From assembly GCF_013033515.1 (NCBI RefSeq), contig NZ_WQEG01000012.1, positions 21,810-85,809 on the forward strand: DNA of 64,000 nt. The letters are read 5' to 3'. Position 1 is the stretch's first letter, and each line of letters begins with the position of its first letter. A model generated the notes under the pieces. That model was not told where the DNA came from. It did no database searches and saw only the letters and a program-made list of their open reading frames with translations. Positions 16,606-25,724 of the stretch are shown piece after piece. Source of the DNA: Ruegeria sp. HKCCA6707 (GTDB lineage: Bacteria > Pseudomonadota > Alphaproteobacteria > Rhodobacterales > Rhodobacteraceae). A program made the position numbers and the translations under genes.

Positions 16606-17772
16606 CTAGAGACGGTTCAGCAATTCGGTCGTGGGCCACGCATCTGCGGGCAAACCCAGCCGGACCTGCTCGGCCTGCACAGCCGCCCGCGTTCCCGCAC
16701 CCAGAATGCCGTCGATCTTGCCGACGTCATGGCCACGGGCTTGCAGCTTGGTCTGCAATTGCTTCATTTGCCCCCCAGAGAGCCCCGGAGCGGGATTGCC
16801 TGCGTCATAGATCTGAGCTCCCTCTAGCCGTGTGCCGAAATAGGCAGCGGTCAACACATAGACAAAGCTTTGGTTCCATTCGAAATAGACGTCGAAATTC
16901 GGGTACGCCAGAAAGGCAGGCCCTTGGTGCCCTTGCGGCAGGATCAGGGAAGCGGGCAGGTTGCTGAGCGACCCGTTGCGCGCCTGTACACCCATGGCCT
17001 GCCAGTCTGAGACCGGGCGCGGTTTTCCGGGGCCAGACAGCGACCAATCCATCTGCGCAGGCACGGTAACCTCTTGCAGCCAGGGTTGACCCGGCTTCCA
17101 GCCCAGATGCGACAGCATCTTGGCCCCTGACAGCAGCGCATCCGGGGCAGAGGTTTTCAGCGACACCTTGCCGTCACCATCCCCGTCGATGCCGTTCTCC
17201 AGAATGTCGCGGGGCAGCATCTGGACCATGCCGATCTCACCCGCCCAGGCACCCGTTGTGCGGGCAGGGTCGAAATCACCGTTCTGATAAAGCTCGATCG
17301 CGGCAAAAATCTGAGGCCGGAAGAGCTCGGGGCGGCGACAATCATGGGCCAGGGTTACCAGCGCGTTGCGGGTGTTGAAATCGCCTTGAAACGATCCGTA
17401 GTCAGTCTCGAACGCCCAAAAGGCCAATAAGACACCGCGTGACACACCATATTCGCGTTCGATCCGGTCAAACTCCGCGTCATACTTGCCCGACATCGCC
17501 TTGCCTCGATCAATCCGGTTGGCCGAGATCAGGCGGCGGGAAAACTCGATGAACGGTTTTTGGAACACGCCTTGTGCGCGGTCTGCTTTCAACACGGCAC
17601 CGTCCTGTTGCACACCTTTGAAAAACGCGTCGACGGTTGCTTTGTCAAAGCCTTGCTGAACAGCCTCGGCCTTCAACCCTTTGACGAAGCTGTTAAACCC
17701 ACCGCCACATTGGGCCAGGGCAGGGGTGGCAAGCAGGGTGGCGGCGATCAGGCCTGTAAGAAAGCGCATCAA
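16606..17772 (-). CDS. Lytic murein transglycosylase (MltB family) with peptidoglycan-binding domain
   Basis: Periplasmic enzyme that cleaves peptidoglycan with formation of 1,6-anhydromuramic acid. It has 388 residues: a Sec signal peptide (MRFLTGLIAATLLATPALA, cut after residue 20) and an SLT/MltB catalytic domain with the catalytic Glu122 in AFWAFETDYGSF. A C-terminal peptidoglycan-binding helical domain (about 325-388) contains QTKLQARGHDVGKIDGILG. The signal ends ALAQC rather than in a lipobox, so it looks soluble, unlike E. coli MltB. It is followed 9 bp upstream in the same direction by cobD. Confidence 0.93.
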   Translation of the reverse strand: MMRFLTGLIAATLLATPALAQCGGGFNSFVKGLKAEAVQQGFDKATVDAFFKGVQQDGAVLKADRAQGVFQKPFIEFSRRLISANRIDRGKAMSGKYDAEFDRIEREYGVSRGVLLAFWAFETDYGSFQGDFNTRNALVTLAHDCRRPELFRPQIFAAIELYQNGDFDPARTTGAWAGEIGMVQMLPRDILENGIDGDGDGKVSLKTSAPDALLSGAKMLSHLGWKPGQPWLQEVTVPAQMDWSLSGPGKPRPVSDWQAMGVQARNGSLSNLPASLILPQGHQGPAFLAYPNFDVYFEWNQSFVYVLTAAYFGTRLEGAQIYDAGNPAPGLSGGQMKQLQTKLQARGHDVGKIDGILGAGTRAAVQAEQVRLGLPADAWPTTELLNRL

Positions 17773-17781
17773 GATGTCCCG

Positions 17782-18702
17782 TCAGAAAATCAGTGTGATC
17801 CCAACCCACACTGACAGCGCGCCAAGCGCAAGCCCCCAAACCTGCCAAAGCATGGTACAAGCGCGAAAAACCTCATGCGGGCCGATCTCACGCTGGGCGT
17901 CACCATTGACCCAGGCCAGATCGCGCATCGTGCCATCATAGCTTCGCGGCCCGGCCAGCGCGATCCCGAGCGCGCGGGCCATAGCGGCCTCGGGCCATCC
18001 GGCATTGGGTGAGATATGGCGTCGCGCGTCGGCAACGATCTCGCGCCAGCGCGACCATGTGCCCGACAGCGACATGATCATCACGCAGGTCAGGCGCGCG
18101 GGGATCAGGTTTAGCAGGTCGTCACATCGGGCAGCGGCCCAACCGAAGGACGCGTATTTTTCGCTGCGGTACCCGATCATGCTGTCGGCTGTGTTGACAG
18201 CCTTGTAGATCAGGATCCCGGGCAGCCCGCCCAGCAGAAACCAGAATGCAGGTGCGATGACCCCATCGCTGAGGTTTTCTGCGGCACTTTCGATGGCCGA
18301 CCGCGCGACCTGAGGCTGGCTCATGGCGCGCGTATCACGTGAGACGATCATGGCGACCCGACCGCGTCCTTCTTCTAGCGAAATCTGCAGTCCGTTGGCG
18401 ACATCGCGTACGTGCGTGACCAGCGATTTCTGGGCCAGAAGAATGGCGCAAACGAGGATTTCGACGATTGGTCCCAATTGTGCCAACAGGGCTCCGATAC
18501 CCCAGCCGCAGATGATCAACAGAGCTAGTACCGCAGTTCCTTTCACGCGTTTGCCTGATCCGCGATTCAAGCGCTGGTCTAGCCAGCCAATACAGGTGCC
18601 GATGAGAACGGCGGGGTGGCGAATGCGAGACCAAAGCCAGTCCGGCTCGCCCAACGCGGCATCGAGGCACATCGCGGCGATCAGCAAAAGCGCGGTGGTC
18701 AC
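17782..18702 (-). CDS. cobD: Adenosylcobinamide-phosphate synthase CobD (CbiB)
   Basis: Inner-membrane enzyme of late cobalamin synthesis that attaches aminopropanol (phosphate) to adenosylcobyric acid. It has 306 residues with several hydrophobic helices. The family N-terminus is [24 protein letters not shown] and the catalytic loop [26 protein letters not shown] is close to the family consensus. Its ATG overlaps the stop of cobC (18699-18702), so cobC and cobD are translationally coupled. Gene naming follows the Pseudomonas/Rhodobacter scheme; in Salmonella the same protein is CbiB. Confidence 0.95.
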   Translation of the reverse strand: MTTALLLIAAMCLDAALGEPDWLWSRIRHPAVLIGTCIGWLDQRLNRGSGKRVKGTAVLALLIICGWGIGALLAQLGPIVEILVCAILLAQKSLVTHVRDVANGLQISLEEGRGRVAMIVSRDTRAMSQPQVARSAIESAAENLSDGVIAPAFWFLLGGLPGILIYKAVNTADSMIGYRSEKYASFGWAAARCDDLLNLIPARLTCVMIMSLSGTWSRWREIVADARRHISPNAGWPEAAMARALGIALAGPRSYDGTMRDLAWVNGDAQREIGPHEVFRACTMLWQVWGLALGALSVWVGITLIF

Positions 18703-19661
18703 AGCGCGGCCTCAAGCCGGTCCCAAGAATCTGAGGGTGGCAGGCCCAGGCGCAGGTAGGTGTCGGAATAGGGGAAGATCCGGCTCCAGATATGTGCTTG
18801 GGCCAGGCGGTCTTGCCACGCGAACGCCCTGTCGACGCGATACAGGCGAAAGAGGCTGGTGCCTCCTACGACTTGTGCTCCGTGTGCGGCCAACATCGCA
18901 TCCAAACGGTCTGCGTCTTGGCTCAGGCGAGCGCGTGTCTCCTCGGCCCAGCTCAGGTCGCGCAAAGCGCGCTCTCCGATGCGCAAGGCAGGGCCCGAAA
19001 CGGCCCACGGTCCTGTCAGGTCATTGAGCCAATCGATGACACTTGGTTGACCAATGGCAAAGCCCAGGCGCAGACCCGCAAGCCCCCAAAACTTGCCAAA
19101 GCTCTTTAAAACGATCACTCCCGGTCGCTCGGCCAATTGGATCAATGTCTTGTCCGGCGTCACATCGCAAAAGCTTTCATCGATCACGGTCAGCGCGGCA
19201 TCCGCGTCACTGGCCGTCCACAGGCGGCCATCTGGGTTGTTGGGGTGCACCAGAACCCGCGCTTCCGCCGGGCCTGCTTCCTGAACGTTCCATCCATGCG
19301 CCACAAAAGCTGCAGCATGTTCGTTATAGGTGGGTGTTGTGATCCGCACACGCCCCGGGTCCGCCAGTGCGGGAATGCGCGCGATCAGAGCCGAAGCGCC
19401 AGGTGCGGGTAGAATTGCAGCCTGATCCGGTACGTTCCAGAAGGCGCGGGCCGCGCCGCTTATGGCCTGGAAAGCATCATGGTCGGGTAGCGCCGTCAAA
19501 TCCGCGCCAGACAGTTCGCCGATCGGATAAGCATGAGGATTGATGCCTGTCGATAGGTCAAGCCAGTCCCCGCGGATGCCACCATAACGCTCCATCGCAG
19601 CGGCGAGCCCACCGCCATGGTCGCGTGTTGCGCGTGGGTTCAAACTGTCAGAGTGGTTCAT
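18699..19661 (-). CDS. cobC: Threonine-phosphate decarboxylase CobC
   Basis: PLP enzyme (aspartate-aminotransferase fold) that makes (R)-1-amino-2-propanol phosphate for the cobalamin nucleotide loop. The 320-residue protein has the family start [15 protein letters not shown] and the [13 protein letters not shown] segment. Its PLP lysine is in [18 protein letters not shown]. It is the first gene of a cobC-cobD pair on the minus strand. The promoter must lie in the 183-bp gap to the receiver-protein gene. I looked for a cobalamin riboswitch there and saw no recognisable B12 box. Confidence 0.93.
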   Translation of the reverse strand: MNHSDSLNPRATRDHGGGLAAAMERYGGIRGDWLDLSTGINPHAYPIGELSGADLTALPDHDAFQAISGAARAFWNVPDQAAILPAPGASALIARIPALADPGRVRITTPTYNEHAAAFVAHGWNVQEAGPAEARVLVHPNNPDGRLWTASDADAALTVIDESFCDVTPDKTLIQLAERPGVIVLKSFGKFWGLAGLRLGFAIGQPSVIDWLNDLTGPWAVSGPALRIGERALRDLSWAEETRARLSQDADRLDAMLAAHGAQVVGGTSLFRLYRVDRAFAWQDRLAQAHIWSRIFPYSDTYLRLGLPPSDSWDRLEAAL

Positions 19662-19844
19662 CGTACAATTCGTTGGATTTGGCCGGATTTTCCCGTTTCA
19701 AGCGGATTTTCGCCGTTCGGGCAAGCAAATCCGCGCGAGCAGGGCCAGTGACAGGTCATGTTAACACTTTGTTAAGGATTTGGCTGGATCACGGACCTTG
19801 GGGGTCGGCATAACGCATCATATCACGTGCCGAGGTAGTTGCAA

Positions 19845-20207
19845 ATGAAAGTACTGATTGTTGAGAGTAATCCTGACCTCGGTCGGGTTTGGAAAAGGCA
19901 TCTGGAGAGACAGGGTGCCGAGGTCACTTTGGTGGGAACTCAGGAAGCCGCGATTCTTGCACTTTACGGAACGGATTTCGAGATCATCGTGCTGGACCTG
20001 GTTCTCGAGACCGGCAGCGCTCTGGCTGTTGCCGATTTCGCAAGCTATCGCCGACCAGAGGCGCGCGTCATCTTTGTTACCAACACAACCTTTTTTTCGG
20101 ACGGGTCAATCTTTTCCCATAGCGCCAATGCCTGCGCCTATGTTCAAAGCAGTACCCCGCCCGAAGACTTGGCCGCGATGGTCGAGCACTATGCCGCGGG
20201 GCGCTGA
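19845..20207 (+). CDS. Degenerate stand-alone receiver-domain protein
   Basis: Single receiver domain of 120 residues with no output domain. The phospho-acceptor position is present (Asp51 in IIVLDLVLETG) and so is the switch threonine (Thr79 in VIFVTNTT). The acidic pair at the start is reduced to Glu7-Ser8, and the conserved lysine before the last helix is replaced by Gln101 (ACAYVQSST). Phosphorylation chemistry is therefore probably altered. The ATG at 19845 is preferred over a TTG two codons earlier. The 3' end overlaps the convergent glutathionyl-hydroquinone reductase gene by 19 bases. Similar single-domain proteins act as phosphate sinks or adaptors; no cognate kinase lies nearby. Confidence 0.8.
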   Translation: MKVLIVESNPDLGRVWKRHLERQGAEVTLVGTQEAAILALYGTDFEIIVLDLVLETGSALAVADFASYRRPEARVIFVTNTTFFSDGSIFSHSANACAYVQSSTPPEDLAAMVEHYAAGR

Positions 20208-21178
20208 TCCCGCATGTGTGGTTCCAGGTAATCCAACTGTGGATTGACCGGAATGATCCGGTGCGGATTGATGCTTTCGTGGCTAAAGTGATAGTGACGC
20301 ACGATGTGGTTCATATTCACCGTCTCGGCCACGCCCGGCCACTGATACAATTCGCGCGTATAGGCCCATAGGTTCGGGTAATCGATCAGACGCTTGCGGT
20401 TGCATTTGAAATGCAGGTGATAGACCGGGTCAAACCGGATCAGGGTTGTGAACAGGCGCCAATCTGCTTCGGTCACGCGCTCGCCCATCAGGTAGCGGTT
20501 TCGCACCAGGCGATCTTCCAGCCAGTCCAAGGTCTCGAACAACGGCGCAACCGCATTGTCATAGGCCTCTTGCGATGTGGCAAAGCCGGATTTGTAGACG
20601 CCGTTGTTGACGTTCGAATAGATGCGGGCGTTCACCTCTTCGATTTCGTCGCGCATCGCTTCGGGCCAATAGTCGTCGGTGTTTCCGGTGATCCTGTCAA
20701 AGGCTGAATTGAACATGCGGATGATTTCCGAGCTTTCGTTCGACACGATCGTTTCCTGCACCTTGTCCCACAGGATCGGAACGGTCACGCGCCCGGAATA
20801 GGTAGGATCAGCTTTGGTATAGATCTGATGCGCGAAGTCGAGCCCATAGAGATCGTCGCCTGTGGCACCGTTTTCGTCGGTGTCAAAAGTCCAGCCTTGT
20901 GTCAGCATGTCGGGATGAACAACCGAGACGGAGATATGATTGCTCAGGTCTTTGAGTTCACGGAAGATCAGTGTGCGATGCGCCCAGGGACAGGCATGGC
21001 TGACATAGAGGTGATACCGTCCGCTTTCCGCCTTGAACCCGCCTTTGCCCGAAGGTCCGGCGGCCCCATCGGCTGTGATCCAGTTGCGAAACTGAGCTGC
21101 AGATCTTTTGAAAGCGCCATTATTGGATTTGGTGTCATACCACTGGTCGTGCCAGATGCCGTCAACAAGCAGCCCCAT
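20189..21178 (-). CDS. Glutathionyl-hydroquinone reductase (YqjG/ECM4 family)
   Basis: Xi-class glutathione transferase of 329 residues that reduces glutathionyl-hydroquinones to hydroquinones using GSH. The catalytic cysteine is Cys63 in the hallmark CPWAHR motif (residues 63-68). Flanking residues HVSHACPWAHRTLI-like and the C-terminal all-helical domain with GERVTEADWRLFTTLIRFDPVY are typical of the family. Its function is detoxification and re-cycling of quinone adducts. It is transcribed on its own, with an upstream gap of 174 bp before the next gene. Confidence 0.93.
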   Translation of the reverse strand: MGLLVDGIWHDQWYDTKSNNGAFKRSAAQFRNWITADGAAGPSGKGGFKAESGRYHLYVSHACPWAHRTLIFRELKDLSNHISVSVVHPDMLTQGWTFDTDENGATGDDLYGLDFAHQIYTKADPTYSGRVTVPILWDKVQETIVSNESSEIIRMFNSAFDRITGNTDDYWPEAMRDEIEEVNARIYSNVNNGVYKSGFATSQEAYDNAVAPLFETLDWLEDRLVRNRYLMGERVTEADWRLFTTLIRFDPVYHLHFKCNRKRLIDYPNLWAYTRELYQWPGVAETVNMNHIVRHYHFSHESINPHRIIPVNPQLDYLEPHMRDQRPAA

Positions 21179-21352
21179 CTTTCGTCCTCCGATTGGTTGA
21201 AGTCGAACCTAGGTCTTGGCTTTGTGTTTTCCTACCGGAATTGACGCGCAGATTGCCTGCAGCGATGCACACAGTCGAAAAGGTCCTGCGCGTGTTCATT
21301 GGATTCTTACCTGGATGGGGTCAAAATAGAGTGCGCTTGGGGAGTTTTTTGA

Positions 21353-21706
21353 ATGAGTACCTATGTTTCAAAAGAAATTCACGCTGAATTGGACGCTGCG
21401 CGAATCGCATCCTTGAAAAAAGCCAGTCGCCTTCGTGTCGAATTTGGCGACAATGCCTATAAAATCCTTTCATTGTGGAAAGATGGCTTTGCGGTTGAGG
21501 CGGCATCAACACCGCGCCTGCGCGGATTGGTCGACATTTTTGATGGGGCAAATCACCTGTATCAATGCCTGATCATCGCGGATGAAGAACAGGCGGGTGA
21601 AATGCGCTACGAATTCAAACGCAGCACGGCGGCGCATGACAAAGCGCCGTTGGATTTCTATCGCGCGCCCGACGCACCGATTGCTTTGCTGGAATCCGAC
21701 GAATAG
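21353..21706 (+). CDS. Conserved-looking protein of unknown function
   Basis: Soluble 117-residue protein with no signal peptide or membrane helix. It has a mixed alpha/beta pattern: a charged N-terminal helix (HAELDAARIASLKKASRLRV), then two strands around LWKDGFAVEAASTPRLRGLVDI, then YQCLIIADEEQAGEMRYEFKRST, and a Pro/Ala tail ending LLESDE. The central LRG-VDIFDGANHLYQ segment could fit a PilZ-like barrel, but the key RxxxR/DxSxxG signature is not clearly present, so I leave it unassigned. It is preceded by a 174-bp gap and followed by a 343-bp gene-free stretch. Confidence 0.65.
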   Translation: MSTYVSKEIHAELDAARIASLKKASRLRVEFGDNAYKILSLWKDGFAVEAASTPRLRGLVDIFDGANHLYQCLIIADEEQAGEMRYEFKRSTAAHDKAPLDFYRAPDAPIALLESDE

Positions 21707-22049
21707 GGGTCGGAAGACGCTTCGGGGCGAAGGTGTCGCCACCCTAAGCTTTGAGTGATTCCGCCGTACTCGCCAGCCCAACTTTTTGGCTCAGGGTGTG
21801 ATTTTTGAACCTAGACTGTTCGCGCGCATTTCATCACTGGATCCGTTTCCGGAAGGCCAGCACCTATTCTTCATCAGGCCCCATATATGAACGACCGTTG
21901 TCGGGAAACGCCTGCCAAGGCGCTTTGCGCGGCTCGCCACCGGTGAAAGCAGCTTCAGTGAATGCTTGATTGATCTCCGACTCGGCAAGCAAGCCGGCAG
22001 AATACCGTTTTTGATCTTCCATTTTTTGCCGTGGAATGCTGTCGCTGCC
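21707..22049. other. Gene-free stretch, nothing recognised
   Basis: 343 bases between the unknown 117-residue protein and the convergent MalY/PatB gene. Short open frames exist on both strands but none has family-like sequence or a plausible ribosome site. One plus-strand frame (about 21910-22050) reads protein-like over roughly 40 codons, without a start codon or a recognisable homologue, so a gene remnant is possible but not supported. A weak stem GGCGA/TCGCC lies just after the upstream stop. No RNA gene was recognised. Confidence 0.5.
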
Positions 22050-23222
22050 TTATTGCAAATCGCCGAATGCCTGTTTCAACCGAACGCAGGCCTCTTCCAC
22101 CCGCGCGCGCTGCGTGGCGAGGTTGAAACGCTCGAACGTTTCTCCGCCCGGGCCAAAACCCGGGCCGGATGAGGTGGCGATACGCGCATCTTCACGCAGG
22201 CGTTTCACAAACTCGGCATGGTTCATCCCGGTGCCCGAAAAATCGACCCAAGCCAGATAGGTTGCCTGGAGCGGCATCGACCAGAGCCCAGGGATTTCGG
22301 CAATGGTGGCATCGAACAGCTTGCGGTTTTCATCCAGATGCGCGACCTGAGCATCCGCCCATGCCGCCCCTTCCGGGGAATAGGCGGCCGTGATCATCGC
22401 CACGCCCAATGCGCTGGGATCATAGTCCAGCGTCTGCAACCGGTGGCGCATTTCCGCGCGCAGTTTCGGGTCTGGGATGATCATATTCCCGGTGCGCTGA
22501 CCGGCGATGTTGAAGGTTTTCGATGCGGCGGTCAGGGTCACTGTCCAAGGGCGTGCCTCGGGGGCAGCGATATCCATCGGCACAAACGTGTTTCCGGGAT
22601 AGACAAGGTCGTGATGAATCTCGTCCGATACCAGTATCAACCCGTTCCGCTTGGCAAAACCCGCCACCGCGCGCAGCTCATCCGCGGTCCAGACCCGGCC
22701 CGAAGGGTTCTGCGGAGAACACCACAGCAACAGCTTTTCGGACCCGTCCAGGCGCTGTTGCGCATCCTCCAGATCCAGCGCATAGCTGTCGCCATCGCGC
22801 ACCAAGGGGCATTCGACCAGACGTCGACCGGCCTTGTTCACCTTATGCGCAAACTCATGATAGACAGGCGAGAAGATCACCACGCCATCGCCCGGTGCGC
22901 TCCAGACGTCCAGCGACAAGGCAATCGCGTTGCCCAAACCTTGCGAGGTGAGAATCCAATCCGTGTCGATCTGCCAGTTGTGACGCGTGTTCATCCACCA
23001 CTGCACCGCGTTCAAGTAGTCCGGGTGTATCCACGAATATCCAAACGCGCCGTGTTCTGCGGCCGCGCGCACGGCCTCGATCACGCAAGGGGCGGTCGCA
23101 TAGTCGGAATCTGCCGTCCACATGGCCAAGCCATCTTCGGGCGACACGCCATAGAGACGCTCCATCTTGTCCCATTTTGAAGAGTTGGTGCCCCGGCGGT
23201 CGATCAGGTCGTTGAAAGTCAT
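22050..23222 (-). CDS. MalY/PatB family PLP enzyme (cystathionine beta-lyase type)
   Basis: Fold-type I PLP enzyme of 390 residues in the MalY/PatB C-S lyase group, which cleaves cystathionine or other S-substituted cysteines to pyruvate, ammonia and a thiol. Features are the N-terminal MWTADSDYATAPCV (family: MWVADMDF-like), GYSWIHPDY, CSPQNPSGRVW, and the PLP lysine Lys235 in TAASKTFNIAGQR. The ATG at 23222 was chosen because it follows GGAGATGAC and removes 17 residues without family character. In roseobacters such lyases have been considered for DMSP/methanethiol sulfur metabolism, but nothing here proves that. Confidence 0.9.
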   Translation of the reverse strand: MTFNDLIDRRGTNSSKWDKMERLYGVSPEDGLAMWTADSDYATAPCVIEAVRAAAEHGAFGYSWIHPDYLNAVQWWMNTRHNWQIDTDWILTSQGLGNAIALSLDVWSAPGDGVVIFSPVYHEFAHKVNKAGRRLVECPLVRDGDSYALDLEDAQQRLDGSEKLLLWCSPQNPSGRVWTADELRAVAGFAKRNGLILVSDEIHHDLVYPGNTFVPMDIAAPEARPWTVTLTAASKTFNIAGQRTGNMIIPDPKLRAEMRHRLQTLDYDPSALGVAMITAAYSPEGAAWADAQVAHLDENRKLFDATIAEIPGLWSMPLQATYLAWVDFSGTGMNHAEFVKRLREDARIATSSGPGFGPGGETFERFNLATQRARVEEACVRLKQAFGDLQ

Positions 23223-23316
23223 GTCATCTCCATCTGTCGGGGCGAAAGCTAACCACAAATCGATCGGGTGCAAGGGGGCCGTTGCGGTGACGGGCGCGAT
23301 GGCCTAAATCAGCCTC

Positions 23317-23835
23317 ATGAAACGCAATATCCTGATCCATCCTGACCCCCGCCTGAAAAAGGTTTGCGCGCCGGTGGCCGATATCACCGACGAACTGCGT
23401 AGCCTGGCCGATGACATGTTGGAAACGATGTATGACGCTCCGGGCATCGGCCTCGCGGCACCTCAGATCGGGGTGCTGGACCGGCTGATCGTGGTGGATT
23501 GCGTCAAAGAAGAAGGCGAGTCTCCGCGCCCGTTGATCATGTTCAACCCCGAGATCATCGCGTCATCGGATGAGACGAATGTCTACGAAGAAGGCTGCTT
23601 GTCGATCCCCGAGCAATATGCCGAGGTCACGCGCCCCAAGGTGGTGGATGTCGCCTGGCTGGACCGTGACGGAAACGCGCAGCAAGAGACGTTCGACGGG
23701 TTGTGGGCCACATGTGTGCAGCACGAGATTGATCATTTGAACGGCAAGCTGTTCATCGACTATCTCAAACCACTCAAGCGTCAGATGATCACGCGCAAGA
23801 TGCAAAAGCTCAAACGTGAACGGGCGCGCGCATGA
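23317..23835 (+). CDS. def: Peptide deformylase
   Basis: Metalloenzyme that removes the formyl group from the N-terminal methionine of new proteins. It has 172 residues with all three motifs intact: GIGLAAPQ (43-50), EGCLS with metal ligand Cys94, and QHEIDH with metal ligands His136 and His140 and catalytic Glu137. It is the first gene of a def-paralogue-fmt run and overlaps the next ATG by four bases (ATGA, 23832-23835). It pairs logically with fmt, which adds the formyl group it removes. Confidence 0.98.
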   Translation: MKRNILIHPDPRLKKVCAPVADITDELRSLADDMLETMYDAPGIGLAAPQIGVLDRLIVVDCVKEEGESPRPLIMFNPEIIASSDETNVYEEGCLSIPEQYAEVTRPKVVDVAWLDRDGNAQQETFDGLWATCVQHEIDHLNGKLFIDYLKPLKRQMITRKMQKLKRERARA

Positions 23836-24326
23836 CGGTGCGCACATGCCTGCCTTGGCCTGACAAACGCCTGCGCACCAAGGCCGAAAAAGTATCCGAG
23901 ATCACCGATGAGATCCGTGCCATCTGGGACGATATGATCGACACGATGGAGGCGATGCCAGGCGTTGGACTGGCAGCGCCACAGATCGGGGTGATGTTGC
24001 GATTGGCGGTTGTTGACGGATCGACGCAGCGCGGCAAGGCGGTGCGTCTGGCCAATCCCGAGATCCTGCACAGCTCAGTCGAGCTGCGTGAACATGATGA
24101 GGCCAGCCCAAACCTGCCGGGTGTCTCGGCCAAGGTGAAACGCCCTCGCGCGGTGACCGTGCGGTTTCTGAACGAACAGGGCATGATCGACCGCCGCGAC
24201 TTTGTCGGGATCGAAGCCACCAGCGTGCAGCATCAGATCGACCATTTGAACGGGCGGATGTATTTTGACCGGCTGAGCAAGGTCAAGCGCGACATGCTGC
24301 TGCGCAAGGCCAAGAAACAGGGGTAG
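23832..24326 (+). CDS. Deformylase-like protein lacking active-site residues
   Basis: 164-residue paralogue of peptide deformylase encoded between def and fmt. Motif 1 is intact (GVGLAAPQ, 44-51). Motif 2 EGCLS has become EASPN (90-94), so the cysteine metal ligand is gone. Motif 3 HEIDH has become HQIDH (134-138), so the catalytic glutamate is lost although both histidines remain. It is therefore unlikely to be an active iron deformylase. The frame is clean, similar in length to def and coupled to it by ATGA, so the protein is probably made and useful, perhaps as a ribosome-bound or regulatory partner. Such degenerate copies occur next to fmt in related alphaproteobacteria. Confidence 0.9.
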   Translation: MTVRTCLPWPDKRLRTKAEKVSEITDEIRAIWDDMIDTMEAMPGVGLAAPQIGVMLRLAVVDGSTQRGKAVRLANPEILHSSVELREHDEASPNLPGVSAKVKRPRAVTVRFLNEQGMIDRRDFVGIEATSVQHQIDHLNGRMYFDRLSKVKRDMLLRKAKKQG

Positions 24327-24328
24327 CG

Positions 24329-25243
24329 ATGCGTGTTATCTTCATGGGAACGCCGGAATTCTCGGTGCCGGTGCTGGATGCGCTGATCGAGGCCGGGCAC
24401 GAGATCGCCGCCGTCTATTGTCAGTCGCCGCGTCCTGCCGGGCGGGGTAAGAAAGATCGTCCAACGCCGGTGCATGCGCGGGCTGCAGCCTTGGGGTTAG
24501 AGGTGCGGCATCCGACCTCTTTGAAATCCCCCGAAGAACAAGACCGTTTTGCTGCAGTGAAAGCTGATGTGGCCGTGGTGGTCGCCTATGGGCTGATCTT
24601 GCCGCAACCCATTCTGGATGCGCCCAGCCAAGGGTGTCTGAATATCCATGCCAGCCTGTTGCCGCGCTGGCGCGGGGCGGCACCGATCCACCGTGCGATC
24701 ATGGCCGGTGACGCGCAGACCGGGATCTGTATCATGCAGATGGAGGCCGGGCTGGACACCGGGTCCGTTCTGCTGCGTCAGGCCACTGATATCGGGGCTG
24801 AGGAAACCACCGCCCAGCTACATGATCGCCTGTCGGATATGGGGGCGGCGCTGATTGTTCGGGCCTTGGCCCAATTGCCGGACCTGACCCCGGAACCTCA
24901 ACCCGAGGCAGGCGTGACCTATGCCAGCAAGATCGACAAAGCCGAAGCGCGCATCGACTGGTCAGCACCCGCCTCCGAGGTGGATCGAAAAATCCGCGGG
25001 CTGTCTCCGTTTCCTGGCGCGTGGACTGAAATCGAGGGCGAGCGGATCAAGTTGCTCTCCTCTCGGCTGGCCGAGGGGCAGGGATCGGTGGGAGAGGTGC
25101 TGGATGACCAGCTGCGCGTGGCCTGTGGGGAAGGTGCGGTTGAGTTGTTGCGCTTGCAACGGGCGGGCAAAGGCGCGCAGGATAGGGAAACTTTCTTGCG
25201 AGGGTGGCCGATCCCGGTCGGCACCCGTCTTTCGTCGGAGTAG
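24329..25243 (+). CDS. fmt: Methionyl-tRNA formyltransferase
   Basis: Formylates initiator Met-tRNA with 10-formyl-tetrahydrofolate. The 304-residue protein begins [15 protein letters not shown], the typical Rossmann strand. It carries the catalytic residues Asn105 and His107 in [16 protein letters not shown] and Asp143 in EAGLDTGSV, equivalent to E. coli Asn106, His108 and Asp144. A C-terminal OB-like tRNA-binding domain follows (from about 205). It lies two bases after the deformylase-like gene and probably shares its transcript. Confidence 0.97.
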   Translation: MRVIFMGTPEFSVPVLDALIEAGHEIAAVYCQSPRPAGRGKKDRPTPVHARAAALGLEVRHPTSLKSPEEQDRFAAVKADVAVVVAYGLILPQPILDAPSQGCLNIHASLLPRWRGAAPIHRAIMAGDAQTGICIMQMEAGLDTGSVLLRQATDIGAEETTAQLHDRLSDMGAALIVRALAQLPDLTPEPQPEAGVTYASKIDKAEARIDWSAPASEVDRKIRGLSPFPGAWTEIEGERIKLLSSRLAEGQGSVGEVLDDQLRVACGEGAVELLRLQRAGKGAQDRETFLRGWPIPVGTRLSSE

Positions 25244-25249
25244 ACCGCC

Positions 25250-25486
25250 ATGTTCATGGTCCTGATGGGCACTGTCGTGATTGCCGGGATTGTGGGCTAT
25301 CTATCCGAGAAGACCGGGTTCACCCATAACGGGTACCTGCCGTCGATCATCATATGTGTCGGCGGCGCGTTCCTGTTCTATTTCGTCCGCATCATGTTTG
25401 GCATCAGCTTTGGACCGCCGGGACTTGATGCGGTGCTGTCTTCGATTGGTGCGCTGATCATCGTCCCCACGCATTGGAGAAAATGA
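25250..25486 (+). CDS. Small inner-membrane protein, possibly GlsB/YeaQ-like
   Basis: 78 residues with three hydrophobic segments (about 3-18, 32-50 and 58-72) and a basic end THWRK. The pattern of glycine-rich short helices resembles the transglycosylase-associated (GlsB/YeaQ/YmgE) family, and the gene is two bases from a clearer member of that family. It begins six bases after fmt and is likely co-transcribed with it. The function is unknown. It could assemble with the next protein as a two-component small membrane complex. Confidence 0.7.
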   Translation: MFMVLMGTVVIAGIVGYLSEKTGFTHNGYLPSIIICVGGAFLFYFVRIMFGISFGPPGLDAVLSSIGALIIVPTHWRK

Positions 25487-25487
25487 C

Positions 25488-25724
25488 ATGCCCATCGTCG
25501 TGTTGATCATCATCGGAGCCGCAGCCGGTTTTCTAGCCACACGCCTGATGCGGATCGAAGCAAGCATCCCGGCCACGCTATTGATCGGTATTGTCGGCGC
25601 CCTTTTGGGTGGGGTGATCCTACGTTCGCTTGCCTCGGTGATGGGCTGGATGTCCGGTTTCGTCGGTGCGGTTCTGGGCGCTTTGCTGGTGATCTGGATC
25701 TGGAAAACCTACCTGCGGCGCTAA
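25488..25724 (+). CDS. GlsB/YeaQ/YmgE-type small membrane protein
   Basis: 78 residues, three hydrophobic helices. The glycine-rich core GAAAGFLATRLMRIEASIPATLLIGIVGALLGGVILRSL matches in style the transglycosylase-associated small stress proteins (shown here only as a description; the motif spans residues 10-49). It starts one base after the previous gene and overlaps the convergent TRIC-type gene by four bases at its end. Family members are general-stress or envelope-related proteins of unclear role. Confidence 0.75.
   Translation: MPIVVLIIIGAAAGFLATRLMRIEASIPATLLIGIVGALLGGVILRSLASVMGWMSGFVGAVLGALLVIWIWKTYLRR

Noticed and set aside
21740..21990. Transposase remnant (a frame resembling VIPPYSPAQLFG near 21755)
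   Set aside because: The similarity to transposase C-terminal motifs is a few residues only, frames shift, and no terminal inverted repeats were seen.
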